Assembly (NCBI RefSeq): GCF_025960875.1
Contig: NZ_JAODLR010000014.1
Location: forward strand, 1 to 64,000
DNA from: Crystallibacter permensis
Lineage (GTDB): Bacteria > Actinomycetota > Actinomycetes > Actinomycetales > Micrococcaceae
DNA length: 64,000 bases
Direction of reading: 5' to 3'
Below, piece after piece: positions 16,315 through 25,488 of this stretch. The position numbers and the translations under genes are program-made. Under the pieces are notes generated by a model. That model ran no database searches. It was not told the DNA's origin and saw nothing but the letters and a program-made list of their open reading frames with translations. Position 1 is the stretch's first letter; each line of letters begins with the position of its first letter.

Positions 16315-17388
16315 ATGTCGATTATTAAGGATCCGCACCTGTTCAACGAGCAGAGCCTATTCGTCGACCTGGAAGGGGTGCTTGGCCGCCGCCTCTACCT
16401 GAAGATCGAGGGGTTCAACTTCGCCGGCTCGATCAAACTCAAGCCCGCGCGCGAAATGGTCGAGCGCGCCGAGCGGGAGGGGCAGATCGGGCCCGGCTCC
16501 ACGCTTGTGGAGTCTTCGTCGGGCAACCTCGGCGTCGCGCTCAGCATGATCGCGGCCAGCAAGGGATACCGCTTTGTGTGCGTGGTCGATCCGCGCTGCA
16601 ATCCGACGACCCGGCAGCTGATGGAGTCGCTCGGGGCACAGGTTGATCTGGTCACCGAACCGGATCCCGTCGACGGGTTCCTTGGGGCCCGGCTCGACCA
16701 CGTCCGGGAACTGTGCGCGTCCGATGAGCGATATGTCTGGCTCAACCAGTACGTCAACCCCGGGAACTGGGGCGCGCACTACCGCTGGACCGCCCCCGAA
16801 ATCGCCGCCGAATTCCCCGACCTCGACGTGCTGTTCGTCGGAGCCGGCACCACGGGCACCCTAATGGGTTGCGCGCGGTACTTCCGTGAGCACCGCCCCG
16901 ACGTCCGGATCGTTGCGGTGGATGCAGTCGGATCAGTTTCCTTCGGCTGCCCGCCGGCGCCCCGACTGATCCCCGGCCTCGGCATGAGCGTGCGGCCGCC
17001 CCAACTCGACGAATCCTTGCTCGATGACGTGGTGTTCGTCGAAGAACTGGACACGGTGCGCGCCTGCCACCGCCTGGCCGCCGGCGGGTTGCTGCTCGGC
17101 GGGTCAACCGGGACCGTGGTCCACGGCGCCATGACATGGCTCGCCGACCACCAAGCCCAGGACGTCACCGCGGTGACCATCTCGCCCGACCTGGGCCGCC
17201 CATACCTGGACACCCTCTACCAGCCCGACTGGGTGCTCGACCACTTCGGGGCCGAAGCGCTCGCCAACGCGGGTCAGACGGCAGACCCCGGTCTACAGTC
17301 TGACCCGGTGTCGGGGACACAATTTCCCGCAGCCGCCGCGTTGAAAGATTCCGTGGCCACTGCCTCACTAAGGAGCTTCTCGCAGTGA
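16315..17388 (+). CDS. SbnA-like 2,3-diaminopropionate biosynthesis synthase (PLP)
   Basis: The 357-residue protein is in the cysteine synthase/PLP fold-II family. Lys41 in GFNFAGSIKLKPA is the Schiff-base lysine; ESSSGNLG (about 66-73) and VGAGTTGTLMG bind the cofactor phosphate. The overall match is to SbnA, which condenses O-phospho-L-serine with L-glutamate to give N-(2-amino-2-carboxyethyl)-L-glutamate. An SbnB-like dehydrogenase is encoded four genes downstream, completing the known two-step route to L-2,3-diaminopropionate (Dap). The start has a GAGGGAG site. It is the first gene of a coupled operon: its stop overlaps the GTG of the next gene. The C-terminal 40 residues are a non-conserved tail. 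Confidence 0.88.
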   Translation: MSIIKDPHLFNEQSLFVDLEGVLGRRLYLKIEGFNFAGSIKLKPAREMVERAEREGQIGPGSTLVESSSGNLGVALSMIAASKGYRFVCVVDPRCNPTTRQLMESLGAQVDLVTEPDPVDGFLGARLDHVRELCASDERYVWLNQYVNPGNWGAHYRWTAPEIAAEFPDLDVLFVGAGTTGTLMGCARYFREHRPDVRIVAVDAVGSVSFGCPPAPRLIPGLGMSVRPPQLDESLLDDVVFVEELDTVRACHRLAAGGLLLGGSTGTVVHGAMTWLADHQAQDVTAVTISPDLGRPYLDTLYQPDWVLDHFGAEALANAGQTADPGLQSDPVSGTQFPAAAALKDSVATASLRSFSQ

Positions 17389-20300
17389 ACAAGTCCGTGG
17401 ACACGCTGTCAACGTCGCCAGGTCCCACGATTCCGATAATTCCGACGAATCCCCCGACTCCCGCGGCTCAAGCCGGGAACGGCTCTCCAGCAACTCCGGC
17501 CACGGGTGCGGTCGCTGCCCTGGAGCGCCGCCTGGCGGATCTACTCGCATCAGTGGTGAAGAAGGACGACGTCCCTGTGGACGCCAACTTCTTCCTTGAA
17601 TTAGGCGCGGATTCGCTGGTCATGGCGCAGTTCTGCGCCCGCGTGCGTAAGCAGCCGGACCTGCCTGCCGTATCGATCAAGGACATCTATCAGCACCCAA
17701 CGATCTCGGCGCTGGCCGCGGCCTTGGCACCGGCGGAAGCGGCATCGGCGACGGCGCAGGTGCAGGACCGGTTGGCGGAGGTGCTGGCCGGCGTACTGGC
17801 CGTCGAGCACGTGCCGGTGGGCGCCAACTTCTTCCACGACCTCGGCGCTGACTCGCTGGTCATGGCGCAGTTCTGCGCCCGCGTGCGTAAGCAGCCGGAC
17901 CTGCCTGCCGTATCGATCAAGGACATCTATCAGCACCCAACGATCTCGGCGCTGGCCGCAGCCCTGGTGCCTGCGGAAGAGGCAACGGCGCAGGCGCAGG
18001 TGCAGGACCGGTTGGCGGAGGTGCTGGCCGGCGCGCTGGGCATTGACCATGTCCCGGCGGACAGCGACTTTTTCCAAGACCTCGGCGCGGACTCGCTGGT
18101 GATGGCCAAGTTCTGCGCCCGCGTGCGCAAGCAGCCGGACCTGCCAGCGGTCTCCATCAAGGACATCTACCAGCACTCAACGATCGCGGCCCTGGCCGCG
18201 GCCCTGGCACCGGCGGAACCGGCGACGCTGCCCGTGCAGGACCGGCTGGCCGAGGTACTTGGCGGCGTGCTGGGCATTGGCCATGTCCCGGTGGACAGCG
18301 ACTTTTTCCAGGACCTGGGCGCCGACTCGCTGGTGATGGCCAAATTCTGCGCGCGGGTGCGCAAGCAGCCGGACCTGCCCAAGGTGTCCATGAAGGACAT
18401 CTACGGCAACCCGAATATCTCCGCCCTCGCCGTGGCCCTGCAAGGCCCCTCGCAGCAAGAGCCGCGGAAGGAGCCTGCACCGGCCCTGGCATCCGTGCCG
18501 GAGAAGCCGCGACCCATGGACGCGCAGACCTGGGAGTATGTCACCTGCGGCGCCCTTCAGGTGCTCGTCTACGTCGGCTACTGCGTCCTCGCCGGCTGGC
18601 TCGCGGTCGTGGGGTACCAGTGGATCTTCCCGGAGGCGGGGCCGGGCAACCACAACTGGCTAGGCCACGGGATGAGCTTCGGGGAAATCTACCTGCGGTC
18701 GATCGCTTTCTCCGCGGCGACTTTCGTGCTGCTGTGCATCCTGCCGGTGGCCGCGAAGTGGATTATCATCGGGCGCTTCCGGCCCCGGGAGATCCGCATC
18801 TGGAGCCTCGCCTACTTTCGGTTTTGGCTAGTCAAGACCCTGATGCGAACCTCGCCACTCTCACTGATGACCGGTTCGCCGCTGACGACCTTCTACCTGA
18901 GGGCCATGGGCGCGAAGGTGGGCCGCAACGTGATGATCATGACCAATCGTCTGCCGGTCTGCACCGACCTGCTTTTCATCGGGGAAGGGACGGTGATCCG
19001 CAAGGACGCGGTCCTCAACGGCTACCGCGCCCATGGTGGCGTCATCCAGTTGGGTGCGCTGACGCTGGGCCGGGACGTAATCGTCGGCGAGGGCAGTGTC
19101 CTGGACATCGACACGGGAATGCGAGACGGCTCGCAGTTGGCCCACCGCTCCACTTTGTACACGGGTCAAGTCGTGCCCGCAGGCGAACGTTGGCACGGTT
19201 CGCCGGGCAGGCGCACCGATGTGGACTACGGCGGGGTCGAGGCTACGCCCTACCGGCCGTGGCGGCGGGGATGGTTCGCCATATCCCAGCTCGTTTCCAC
19301 CCTTGGGCTCGGCCGCACCATGGTGAGCCTGGCGATCGCGCTGGTCGTCCTGGCGCAACCGCGCGTAGCGGCGCTGCTGGAGGTGCAGCCGTTCGCGTTC
19401 ACTGACTGGGTCTTCTACGCCGACGCAATTACCTATGCCGGTCTGGCCATCTTGGGCGGAACAGTCATGGCGTTGGTCGTTATCACGACCGTGCCGCGGG
19501 TACTCCAACTCGCTGTGAAGCCCGACAGGGTGTACCCGCTGTTCGGGCTTCGGGACGCGGCGGCGCGGGCGGTGGCGAGACTGACCAACAGCCCTATGCT
19601 TGGAGGGTTGTTTGGCGACAGCTCGTACGTCGTCAACTACGTGCGGGCGATTGGGTACAAGCAGCCGCAGGTCCAGCAGACCGGCTCGAACTTGGGAACG
19701 ATGTTCAAGCACGATAACCCATTCCTTTCGACGATCGGCAGCGGGACGATGATTGCCGACGGGGTGTCTTTCATGAACACCGACTACTCGGCGACATCGT
19801 TCAAGGTCAGTGAGGCGTCAATCGGGGCGCACAATTTCCTTGGCAACGCCGTTCTCTATCCGGCCGGAGCCAAGACCGGAGACAACTGCCTGCTCGCAAC
19901 CAAGGTGATGGTCCCCATCGACGGACCGGTGCGCCATGACGTGGGCCTGCTCGGATCGCCTGCGTTCGAGATTCCCCGCTCGGTCCTGCGGGATGCCCTG
20001 CCCGAGGAGCATGCCAGCCGGAGCCACTTCCGCCGGGACCTCATGGCCAAGAACAAGCACAACCGTCACACTATGGCCCTCCTGATGCTTACGCGGTGGT
20101 TCAACATGTCGCTTGCCCTAGTGATAATGTTCGCCGCCCTCGAGCTGTCCGACCAATTTGGTTTCCTTGTGCTCAGCGGGGCATTCGTCGTGATGCTCTT
20201 GGTTGGCTTACTGGTCCCCATCGGCATCGAGCGCCTCGCCACGGGACTGAGGCCGCTTCAGCCTCAGCTCTGCTCCATCTACAACCCCTACTTCTGGTGG

Positions 20301-20744
20301 CACGAGCGGTACTGGAAGATGTCGCTGCAGAGCCGCTACGCAGCCCTACTCAACGGAACGCCGTTCAAGCCGCTGGTTTGGCGTCTGCTCGGGGTGCGGA
20401 TCGGGGCCCGTGTCTTCGACGACGGCTGCGGAATCATCGAGAAGACCCTGGTGACGATCGGTTCCCGCTGCACGCTGAACGTCGGCACCACGGTTCAATC
20501 CCACTCGCAAGAGGACGGAATGTTCAAGTCCGACCACAACCTCATTGGCGACGACGTCACGCTCGGCGTCGGGGCTTTTGTCCACTACGGCGTGACCGTC
20601 GAAGACGGTGCCGTCGTCGCTGCCGACTCCTTCGTAATGAAGGGGACGATCCTCACCTCAGGATCCCTGTGGGGTGGCAACCCGGCCGAAGAGGCCCAAG
20701 CCGCCGCCACGTCCCCCGCCGCACTGGAAAGGCCCGGATCATGA
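17385..20744 (+). CDS. Four-carrier Pls/PosA-type membrane NRPS without adenylation domain
   Basis: The 1119-residue protein begins with a Pro-rich linker. Four tandem carrier domains follow, with phosphopantetheine serines at about 77, 157, 237 and 315 (each in LGADSLVMA). From residue 385 onward it matches the C-terminal half of Pls/PosA (TIGR02353-type) synthetases: three pairs of membrane helices (about 390-465, 640-705 and 900-948) alternating with three left-handed beta-helix hexapeptide domains (about 505-610, 765-865 and 1005-1100). In poly-lysine synthetase these tandem domains catalyse chain elongation from an attached A-PCP module. Here adenylation is missing and is supplied by the next gene. 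GTG 17385 overlaps the upstream stop; the downstream start overlaps this stop. Confidence 0.88.
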   Translation: MNKSVDTLSTSPGPTIPIIPTNPPTPAAQAGNGSPATPATGAVAALERRLADLLASVVKKDDVPVDANFFLELGADSLVMAQFCARVRKQPDLPAVSIKDIYQHPTISALAAALAPAEAASATAQVQDRLAEVLAGVLAVEHVPVGANFFHDLGADSLVMAQFCARVRKQPDLPAVSIKDIYQHPTISALAAALVPAEEATAQAQVQDRLAEVLAGALGIDHVPADSDFFQDLGADSLVMAKFCARVRKQPDLPAVSIKDIYQHSTIAALAAALAPAEPATLPVQDRLAEVLGGVLGIGHVPVDSDFFQDLGADSLVMAKFCARVRKQPDLPKVSMKDIYGNPNISALAVALQGPSQQEPRKEPAPALASVPEKPRPMDAQTWEYVTCGALQVLVYVGYCVLAGWLAVVGYQWIFPEAGPGNHNWLGHGMSFGEIYLRSIAFSAATFVLLCILPVAAKWIIIGRFRPREIRIWSLAYFRFWLVKTLMRTSPLSLMTGSPLTTFYLRAMGAKVGRNVMIMTNRLPVCTDLLFIGEGTVIRKDAVLNGYRAHGGVIQLGALTLGRDVIVGEGSVLDIDTGMRDGSQLAHRSTLYTGQVVPAGERWHGSPGRRTDVDYGGVEATPYRPWRRGWFAISQLVSTLGLGRTMVSLAIALVVLAQPRVAALLEVQPFAFTDWVFYADAITYAGLAILGGTVMALVVITTVPRVLQLAVKPDRVYPLFGLRDAAARAVARLTNSPMLGGLFGDSSYVVNYVRAIGYKQPQVQQTGSNLGTMFKHDNPFLSTIGSGTMIADGVSFMNTDYSATSFKVSEASIGAHNFLGNAVLYPAGAKTGDNCLLATKVMVPIDGPVRHDVGLLGSPAFEIPRSVLRDALPEEHASRSHFRRDLMAKNKHNRHTMALLMLTRWFNMSLALVIMFAALELSDQFGFLVLSGAFVVMLLVGLLVPIGIERLATGLRPLQPQLCSIYNPYFWWHERYWKMSLQSRYAALLNGTPFKPLVWRLLGVRIGARVFDDGCGIIEKTLVTIGSRCTLNVGTTVQSHSQEDGMFKSDHNLIGDDVTLGVGAFVHYGVTVEDGAVVAADSFVMKGTILTSGSLWGGNPAEEAQAAATSPAALERPGS
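17505..18440 (+). repeat. Tandem carrier-domain repeats at the DNA level
   Basis: Four coding repeats of 240, 240, 240 and 234 bp encode the carrier domains. Units 1 and 2 are identical over 107 bp (17613-17719 versus 17853-17959); units 3 and 4 are more diverged but still close. This indicates recent in-frame duplication or gene conversion, and makes copy number potentially unstable and prone to assembly error. Confidence 0.9.
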
Positions 20745-23365
20745 CCACCACCTCTGCGCTGACCTGCCGCACCGTTGCCGACCACTCGCCCGATCCGGCA
20801 CCCAGCCGGCCTGCCCTTCCGGCAGTCGCCCCAACGGCGATTCCCAGGTGGACTCTGGAGCCCCAGTCCGGACAGGAGCATGTCGAAGTGGCGGTTCCCA
20901 AGGACCTGCGCACCTCCGTGAAGTTGACGGCCCGTGCCTTGCACACGACGCCCGGCTCGCTCTGGCTGGCGGCCCACGCGCGGGTACTGCAGGCCTTGTC
21001 CGGCGAGACGGAGATCGCCACCGGATGCGTGGACTCGGCGGGGACCTGGCGATGCAACCTCGATCTGGGCCACCTGTCCTGGCGGGGCTTGGTCTCCGCG
21101 GCACAGCACCGGCAGGTTGGGGCCGGCGCCGTGCCTGTCGACACCGAGCAGGCCCGCCGCGGGGAGGACCGTCACGAGGCCGCATCTCCGGGGTACGAGG
21201 TGGTGTTTGGCGCGCTTGACGGCGACGATGCAGAGCTGCCCGAGGGCATCGCCCTCGGAGTTACCCTCCGGACCATCGCCGGGGGCGAAGTGCTCCGGCT
21301 GCGGTACCGGCGGGACGTCCTCGACGACGGTGCCGCCCTCAGGATCGCCGGCTACCACCTGGCCGCGCTCCGCCACCTGGTCGCCGACCCCGAAGCGGAG
21401 CCAGCCGATGCCGATCTGGTCGATCCGGACGAGCGCCGCTTCCAGCTCGAGCAGCTGGCCGGACCCGAGCGGCCCCGGCCCCGACGACGCTTCCATCAGC
21501 TGTTCGAGGAGCGCGTCCGGCTTCACCCCGAACGCATCGCCGCAACCCAAGACACGCGGGAGTGGACGTACGCAGAGTTGAATGCCCGCGCCAACCGGCT
21601 GGCCCGCGCCCTGCTGGCGCATGGCCTGCAGGCGGAGGACATCGTGGCGGTCGTCGCCAAACGGGACCTGGAGTGGATGGCCGCGGTCATCGGCATCCTC
21701 AAGGCCGGAGGCGCGTACTTACCGATCGAACCGCACTTCCCCGCCGACCGGATCGCCAGAACACTTACCCGGGCCGGGAGCCGGATGGCGCTGACCGAGG
21801 AAGGCAGCACCGCCTCGCTGGACGAAGCACTCGAGGGGATGCCCTCGGTCACCAGGCTCCTCTTCGAGGACATCGAGGCCGAGGGGCACGCCGCCGAGGA
21901 TCTCGGCGTGGAGGTGCGTCCGGACCAACTCGCCTACGTCTACTTCACCTCGGGCTCCACGGGCGAGCCGAAGGGCGCGATGTGCGAGCACGACGGGATG
22001 GTGAACCACCTGTACGCCAAGATCGAGGACCTGGGAGTCCGCCCCGGCGACGTCGTCGCCCAGAGCGCTCCGCAGTGCTTCGACATCTCGCTGTGGCAAC
22101 TGGTCTCGGCCCTGCTCGTTGGCGGCCGCACACTCATCGTCGGGCAGGACCGCATTCTCGACGTCGAGCGGTTCGTCGACACGGTGGAACGGGGCACGGT
22201 GGCGGTCTTCCAGGTCGTGCCGTCGTATCTGGACGCGGTGGTCGCATACCTGGCCGGCAAACCCCGCAGCCTGCCACACCTCCGCTGCGTCTCGGCGACC
22301 GGGGAGGCCCTGAAACGCGAGTTGGTCCGCCGCTGGTTCGACGTAATGCCGAACGTCAAGCTGGTCAATGCCTACGGACTGACGGAGACCTCGGACGACA
22401 CGAACCACGAGGTGATGAGCGCAGCGCCCGCTGGCGGCTCCGTGCCGCTGGGCTCGCCGATCCCAAACGTCCGGATCCACATCCTCGACGAGCGGCAGCG
22501 ACTCGTGCCGCTCGGAGCGCCGGGCGAGATCGCTTTTTCCGGGGTGTGCGTGGGCCGCGGCTACATCAATGACCCGGAGCGCACTGCACAGGCCTACTCC
22601 ACCGACCCCTACGTGGACGGCGCGCGGCTTTACCGAGCTGGCGACTATGGACGCTGGTCACCGGACGGCAAGCTGGAGTACCTTGGCCGGCGAGACAACC
22701 AAGTCAAGATCTCCGGGTTCCGCATCGAGATCGGCGACATCGAGAACGCGCTGTTGCGGGTTCCCGGTGTCCGCGACGGCGCCGTCGTCGTCGGCGAGGG
22801 CGGCGGGCAGTCCAAGTTCCTGGTGGCGTTCTACTCTGGCGACCGCCCTCTTGAGGTCGACGAGATCCACAGCGACATGGCTTCGCGGGTGCCGGGCTAC
22901 ATGGTTCCGTCGACGTACAGGTGGCAGGAGAGCCTGCCCCTGACCGGCAACGGGAAGATCGACCGGAAGGCCTTGACCCGCATGGCGCGGGAGGTAGTCC
23001 CCGAGGCCGGCACCCTCACGGAGACGCTCACGGCCACTGAGCGGCGGCTGGCCGAGGCATGGGCGAGCATCCTCGGCATACCGGTGGGTCGGATCGGGGG
23101 GCAGGAATCGTTCTTTGCCCTGGGCGGCACGTCCCTGTCCGCGGTGAAGCTCGCCGTCCTGCTCAAGCGCGCGGTGTCGATTAAGGACATCATGCAGACG
23201 CCCGTCCTGGCGGACCTGGCGATCCTGCTCGAGGCCTCGTCTCTGGAGGACGCTGCCGAACCGCCCGCGCCCACGCCAGCGCCAACCGCGGCAGAGCCTG
23301 CCTCCATGTCTCGGAGACCGATAAGTCACTCCAACCCGCTACCCGTGAAACGAAAGGACCTATGA
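20741..23365 (+). CDS. NRPS module: partial condensation-like, adenylation and carrier domains
   Basis: The protein has 874 residues. Residues about 45-225 resemble the C-terminal half of a condensation domain (SLWLAAHARVLQALSG...) but no HHxxxDG motif exists, so it cannot condense. The adenylation domain (about 250-750) has all core motifs: YFTSGSTGEPKGA at 401, NAYGLTETSDDTNHE at 543, YRAGDYGRW at 631, NQVKISGFRIEIGD at 653 and the catalytic Lys739 in LTGNGKIDRK. A manual specificity code reads D-I-W-Q-S-T-A-D-D-K. Asp235 predicts an alpha-amino acid, and the two acidic residues at 330/331 could bind a side-chain amine such as that of Dap. A carrier domain follows, with its serine in LGGTSLSA (about 798). 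ATG 20741 overlaps the previous stop. Confidence 0.88.
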   Translation: MTTTSALTCRTVADHSPDPAPSRPALPAVAPTAIPRWTLEPQSGQEHVEVAVPKDLRTSVKLTARALHTTPGSLWLAAHARVLQALSGETEIATGCVDSAGTWRCNLDLGHLSWRGLVSAAQHRQVGAGAVPVDTEQARRGEDRHEAASPGYEVVFGALDGDDAELPEGIALGVTLRTIAGGEVLRLRYRRDVLDDGAALRIAGYHLAALRHLVADPEAEPADADLVDPDERRFQLEQLAGPERPRPRRRFHQLFEERVRLHPERIAATQDTREWTYAELNARANRLARALLAHGLQAEDIVAVVAKRDLEWMAAVIGILKAGGAYLPIEPHFPADRIARTLTRAGSRMALTEEGSTASLDEALEGMPSVTRLLFEDIEAEGHAAEDLGVEVRPDQLAYVYFTSGSTGEPKGAMCEHDGMVNHLYAKIEDLGVRPGDVVAQSAPQCFDISLWQLVSALLVGGRTLIVGQDRILDVERFVDTVERGTVAVFQVVPSYLDAVVAYLAGKPRSLPHLRCVSATGEALKRELVRRWFDVMPNVKLVNAYGLTETSDDTNHEVMSAAPAGGSVPLGSPIPNVRIHILDERQRLVPLGAPGEIAFSGVCVGRGYINDPERTAQAYSTDPYVDGARLYRAGDYGRWSPDGKLEYLGRRDNQVKISGFRIEIGDIENALLRVPGVRDGAVVVGEGGGQSKFLVAFYSGDRPLEVDEIHSDMASRVPGYMVPSTYRWQESLPLTGNGKIDRKALTRMAREVVPEAGTLTETLTATERRLAEAWASILGIPVGRIGGQESFFALGGTSLSAVKLAVLLKRAVSIKDIMQTPVLADLAILLEASSLEDAAEPPAPTPAPTAAEPASMSRRPISHSNPLPVKRKDL

Positions 23366-24372
23366 TGTCGTATCCCTCACCCAGGATCCAGTTCGATGTG
23401 GAACGCCAAGCCGGCCGGGCACCGATGCTCGCCGTCGAGGACGCCCACAACCCCGTGCAGTGGGCCGAAGAGAACCGCGAGGCGCTGCGCGCAGCGGTGG
23501 ACGAGAACGGCGCCGTCTTGGTCCGCGGGCTGGGCCTCAGTGATCCCGCCCAGGTGGCCGAGGTCTACCAGCGGCTGGTCCCGGGCGGCCTTATGCCGGA
23601 CCGGGAGGCCTTCGCCACCCGGCAGCCCTACTTGGACGGCGTGTACTCGTCGCTCACCTGGCCCGCGAACCAGCCTATGTGCATGCACCACGAGGTCAGC
23701 TACGCGCTTGAGTTCCCCGGCCTGATGCTCTTCGCCTGCCTGCAGGCACCCGGCGTCGGTGGCGTGACCGGCATCGCGGACGCCCGCTCGGTGCTCGACG
23801 CCATACCGGCGGACATCGTCCAGCGGTTTGAAAGCGAAGGGTGGCTCCTCGCCCGCAGCTACAACGAGGACATCGGAGCCACCTACGAAGAGGCGTTCGG
23901 GGTCGCCGACCGCGCTGCCGTCGAGGACTACTGCCGGGCCCACGCGATCGAATTCGAGTGGCAGCCCGACGGGGAGCTCCGCACCCGGCAACGCCGCCCT
24001 GCCGTGGTCCGGCACCCGGTAACCGGCGAGCGCTGCTGGTTCAACCAGGTCGCGTTCTTGAGCGAATGGACCATCGCGCCCGAGATCAGGGAGTATCTGG
24101 TGGACGTCTACGGTTCCGACGGGCTGCCGTTCAACACCCGCTTCGGCAACGGCGAGCCGATCGGCGAGGACATCATCGCCCTCTTGAACGAGGTCTACGA
24201 GGCCCACACGCTGCGAACGCCGTGGGAGACCGGGGACCTCATGCTCGTCGACAACGTCCGCATGGCCCACAGCCGCGAGGCGTACGAGGGTCCACGGGAG
24301 ATCCTCGTTGGCATGGCCGAGCCACGCAATGCATTCGATCTCGATACCCACACCCAGGACGGTGCACGATGA
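23362..24372 (+). CDS. TauD/TfdA (SyrP-like) Fe(II)/2-oxoglutarate dioxygenase
   Basis: The 336-residue protein has the non-haem iron facial triad: His109-x-Glu111 in CMHHEVSYA and the distal His in VRMAHSREAY near residue 306, followed by the 2-oxoglutarate-binding Arg in GPREILVG. The early MHHE-type motif resembles the TauD group found in NRPS clusters, such as SyrP, which hydroxylates a carrier-bound amino acid. I infer hydroxylation of Dap or another monomer, either free or tethered to a carrier domain. It starts in a four-base overlap with the NRPS module and ends in a four-base overlap with the sbnB-like gene, so it is translationally coupled to both. Confidence 0.85.
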   Translation: MMSYPSPRIQFDVERQAGRAPMLAVEDAHNPVQWAEENREALRAAVDENGAVLVRGLGLSDPAQVAEVYQRLVPGGLMPDREAFATRQPYLDGVYSSLTWPANQPMCMHHEVSYALEFPGLMLFACLQAPGVGGVTGIADARSVLDAIPADIVQRFESEGWLLARSYNEDIGATYEEAFGVADRAAVEDYCRAHAIEFEWQPDGELRTRQRRPAVVRHPVTGERCWFNQVAFLSEWTIAPEIREYLVDVYGSDGLPFNTRFGNGEPIGEDIIALLNEVYEAHTLRTPWETGDLMLVDNVRMAHSREAYEGPREILVGMAEPRNAFDLDTHTQDGAR

Positions 24373-25436
24373 CAGAATTCGCCACATCCCCAGGGACAGC
24401 CGCAGCGGAGCCGAAGACGGTTCCCCCCTTCGCGGTCATCTCCGGAGCGCAGGTGCAGGAGGTGCTCCAGGGTCAGGAGAAGCAGGTCGTTGAGCTTGTC
24501 GAGCAGACCTACCGGACGCACGCGGCCGGAGACTCGGTGAACCCCCCGTCCTACTTCCTGCGCTTCCCGGACCGGCCCTCCTCGCGCATCATCGCCCTGC
24601 CCGCCTCCGTCGGCGGACAGGTGGAGGTCGACGGCATCAAGTGGGTCTCCAGCTTCCCGGAAAACGTCGCGTCCGGGATACCGCGCGCCTCGGCGGTGTT
24701 GATCCTCAACGACCGGGCAACGGGCTACCCCTTCGCGTGCATGGAGAGCTCCATTATCAGCGCCTCCAGGACGGCTGCATCGGCCGCAGCGGCTGCGGAC
24801 TGGCTCAGCCGAGGCCGGGGGCGTCCCAGACGCATAGGATTCTTCGGCGTGGGGCTCATCGCCCGCTACATCCACACCTTCCTGCATGCGACCGACTGGT
24901 CCTTCGACGAGATTGGGGTGTTCGACCTCTCGGGCGAGAGCGCGGAGGGGTTCAAAGGCTATCTTGAACGTAGCGGTACCCGAGCCCGGGTGACCCTGCA
25001 CGATGGACCCGAGCAGCTGATCCGGAGCAGCGACCTCGTCGTGTTCGCCACGGTGGCTAGCGAGCCGCATGTGCACGACACGACATGGTTCGCGCACAAC
25101 CCGCTGGTGCTGCACGTGTCCCTGCGCGACCTGGCCCCGGAGATCTTGATGGCGTCGACCAACATCCTCGACGACGTCGACCACTGCTTGAAAGCCGGGA
25201 CGTCGGCCCACCTCGTGGAGCAGATGCTCGGCCACCGGGACTTCGTGGACGGTACCTTGGCCGACGTCATGGAAGGCAAGGTCTCGCCTGCGGACGATCG
25301 CCCCGTAGTGTTCTCGCCGTTCGGCCTGGGCGTGCTCGACCTGGCGGTGGGCAAGTACGTCTACGACGAACTTGCCAGCAGCGGCCAGCTCCGGGTGGTC
25401 GAGGACTTCTTTTCCGAGCTGCGTAGGTACGGCTGA
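24369..25436 (+). CDS. SbnB-like 2,3-diaminopropionate biosynthesis dehydrogenase
   Basis: This 355-residue protein is of the ornithine cyclodeaminase/mu-crystallin fold. The Rossmann motif GFFGVGLIARY is at residues 157-167. The substrate strand IKWVSSFPENV (about 90-100) and the segment SASRTAASAA (131-140) match SbnB. SbnB oxidatively cleaves N-(2-amino-2-carboxyethyl)-L-glutamate with NAD+, yielding 2-oxoglutarate and L-2,3-diaminopropionate. The released 2-oxoglutarate is also the co-substrate of the dioxygenase encoded just upstream. ATG 24369 is fixed by its overlap with the previous stop; the frame is open for another 500 bases upstream, but that is a shadow of the dioxygenase gene. 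Confidence 0.88.
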   Translation: MTEFATSPGTAAAEPKTVPPFAVISGAQVQEVLQGQEKQVVELVEQTYRTHAAGDSVNPPSYFLRFPDRPSSRIIALPASVGGQVEVDGIKWVSSFPENVASGIPRASAVLILNDRATGYPFACMESSIISASRTAASAAAAADWLSRGRGRPRRIGFFGVGLIARYIHTFLHATDWSFDEIGVFDLSGESAEGFKGYLERSGTRARVTLHDGPEQLIRSSDLVVFATVASEPHVHDTTWFAHNPLVLHVSLRDLAPEILMASTNILDDVDHCLKAGTSAHLVEQMLGHRDFVDGTLADVMEGKVSPADDRPVVFSPFGLGVLDLAVGKYVYDELASSGQLRVVEDFFSELRRYG

Positions 25437-25488
25437 CCCGGCGGCCCAAACTAATTCATAAATTCGCACCCACCGAGGAGTGACACAA

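Noticed and set aside
17613-18170. CRISPR-like or satellite repeat
   Set aside because: The regular 240-bp repetition is in-frame coding for carrier domains, not short spaced repeats.
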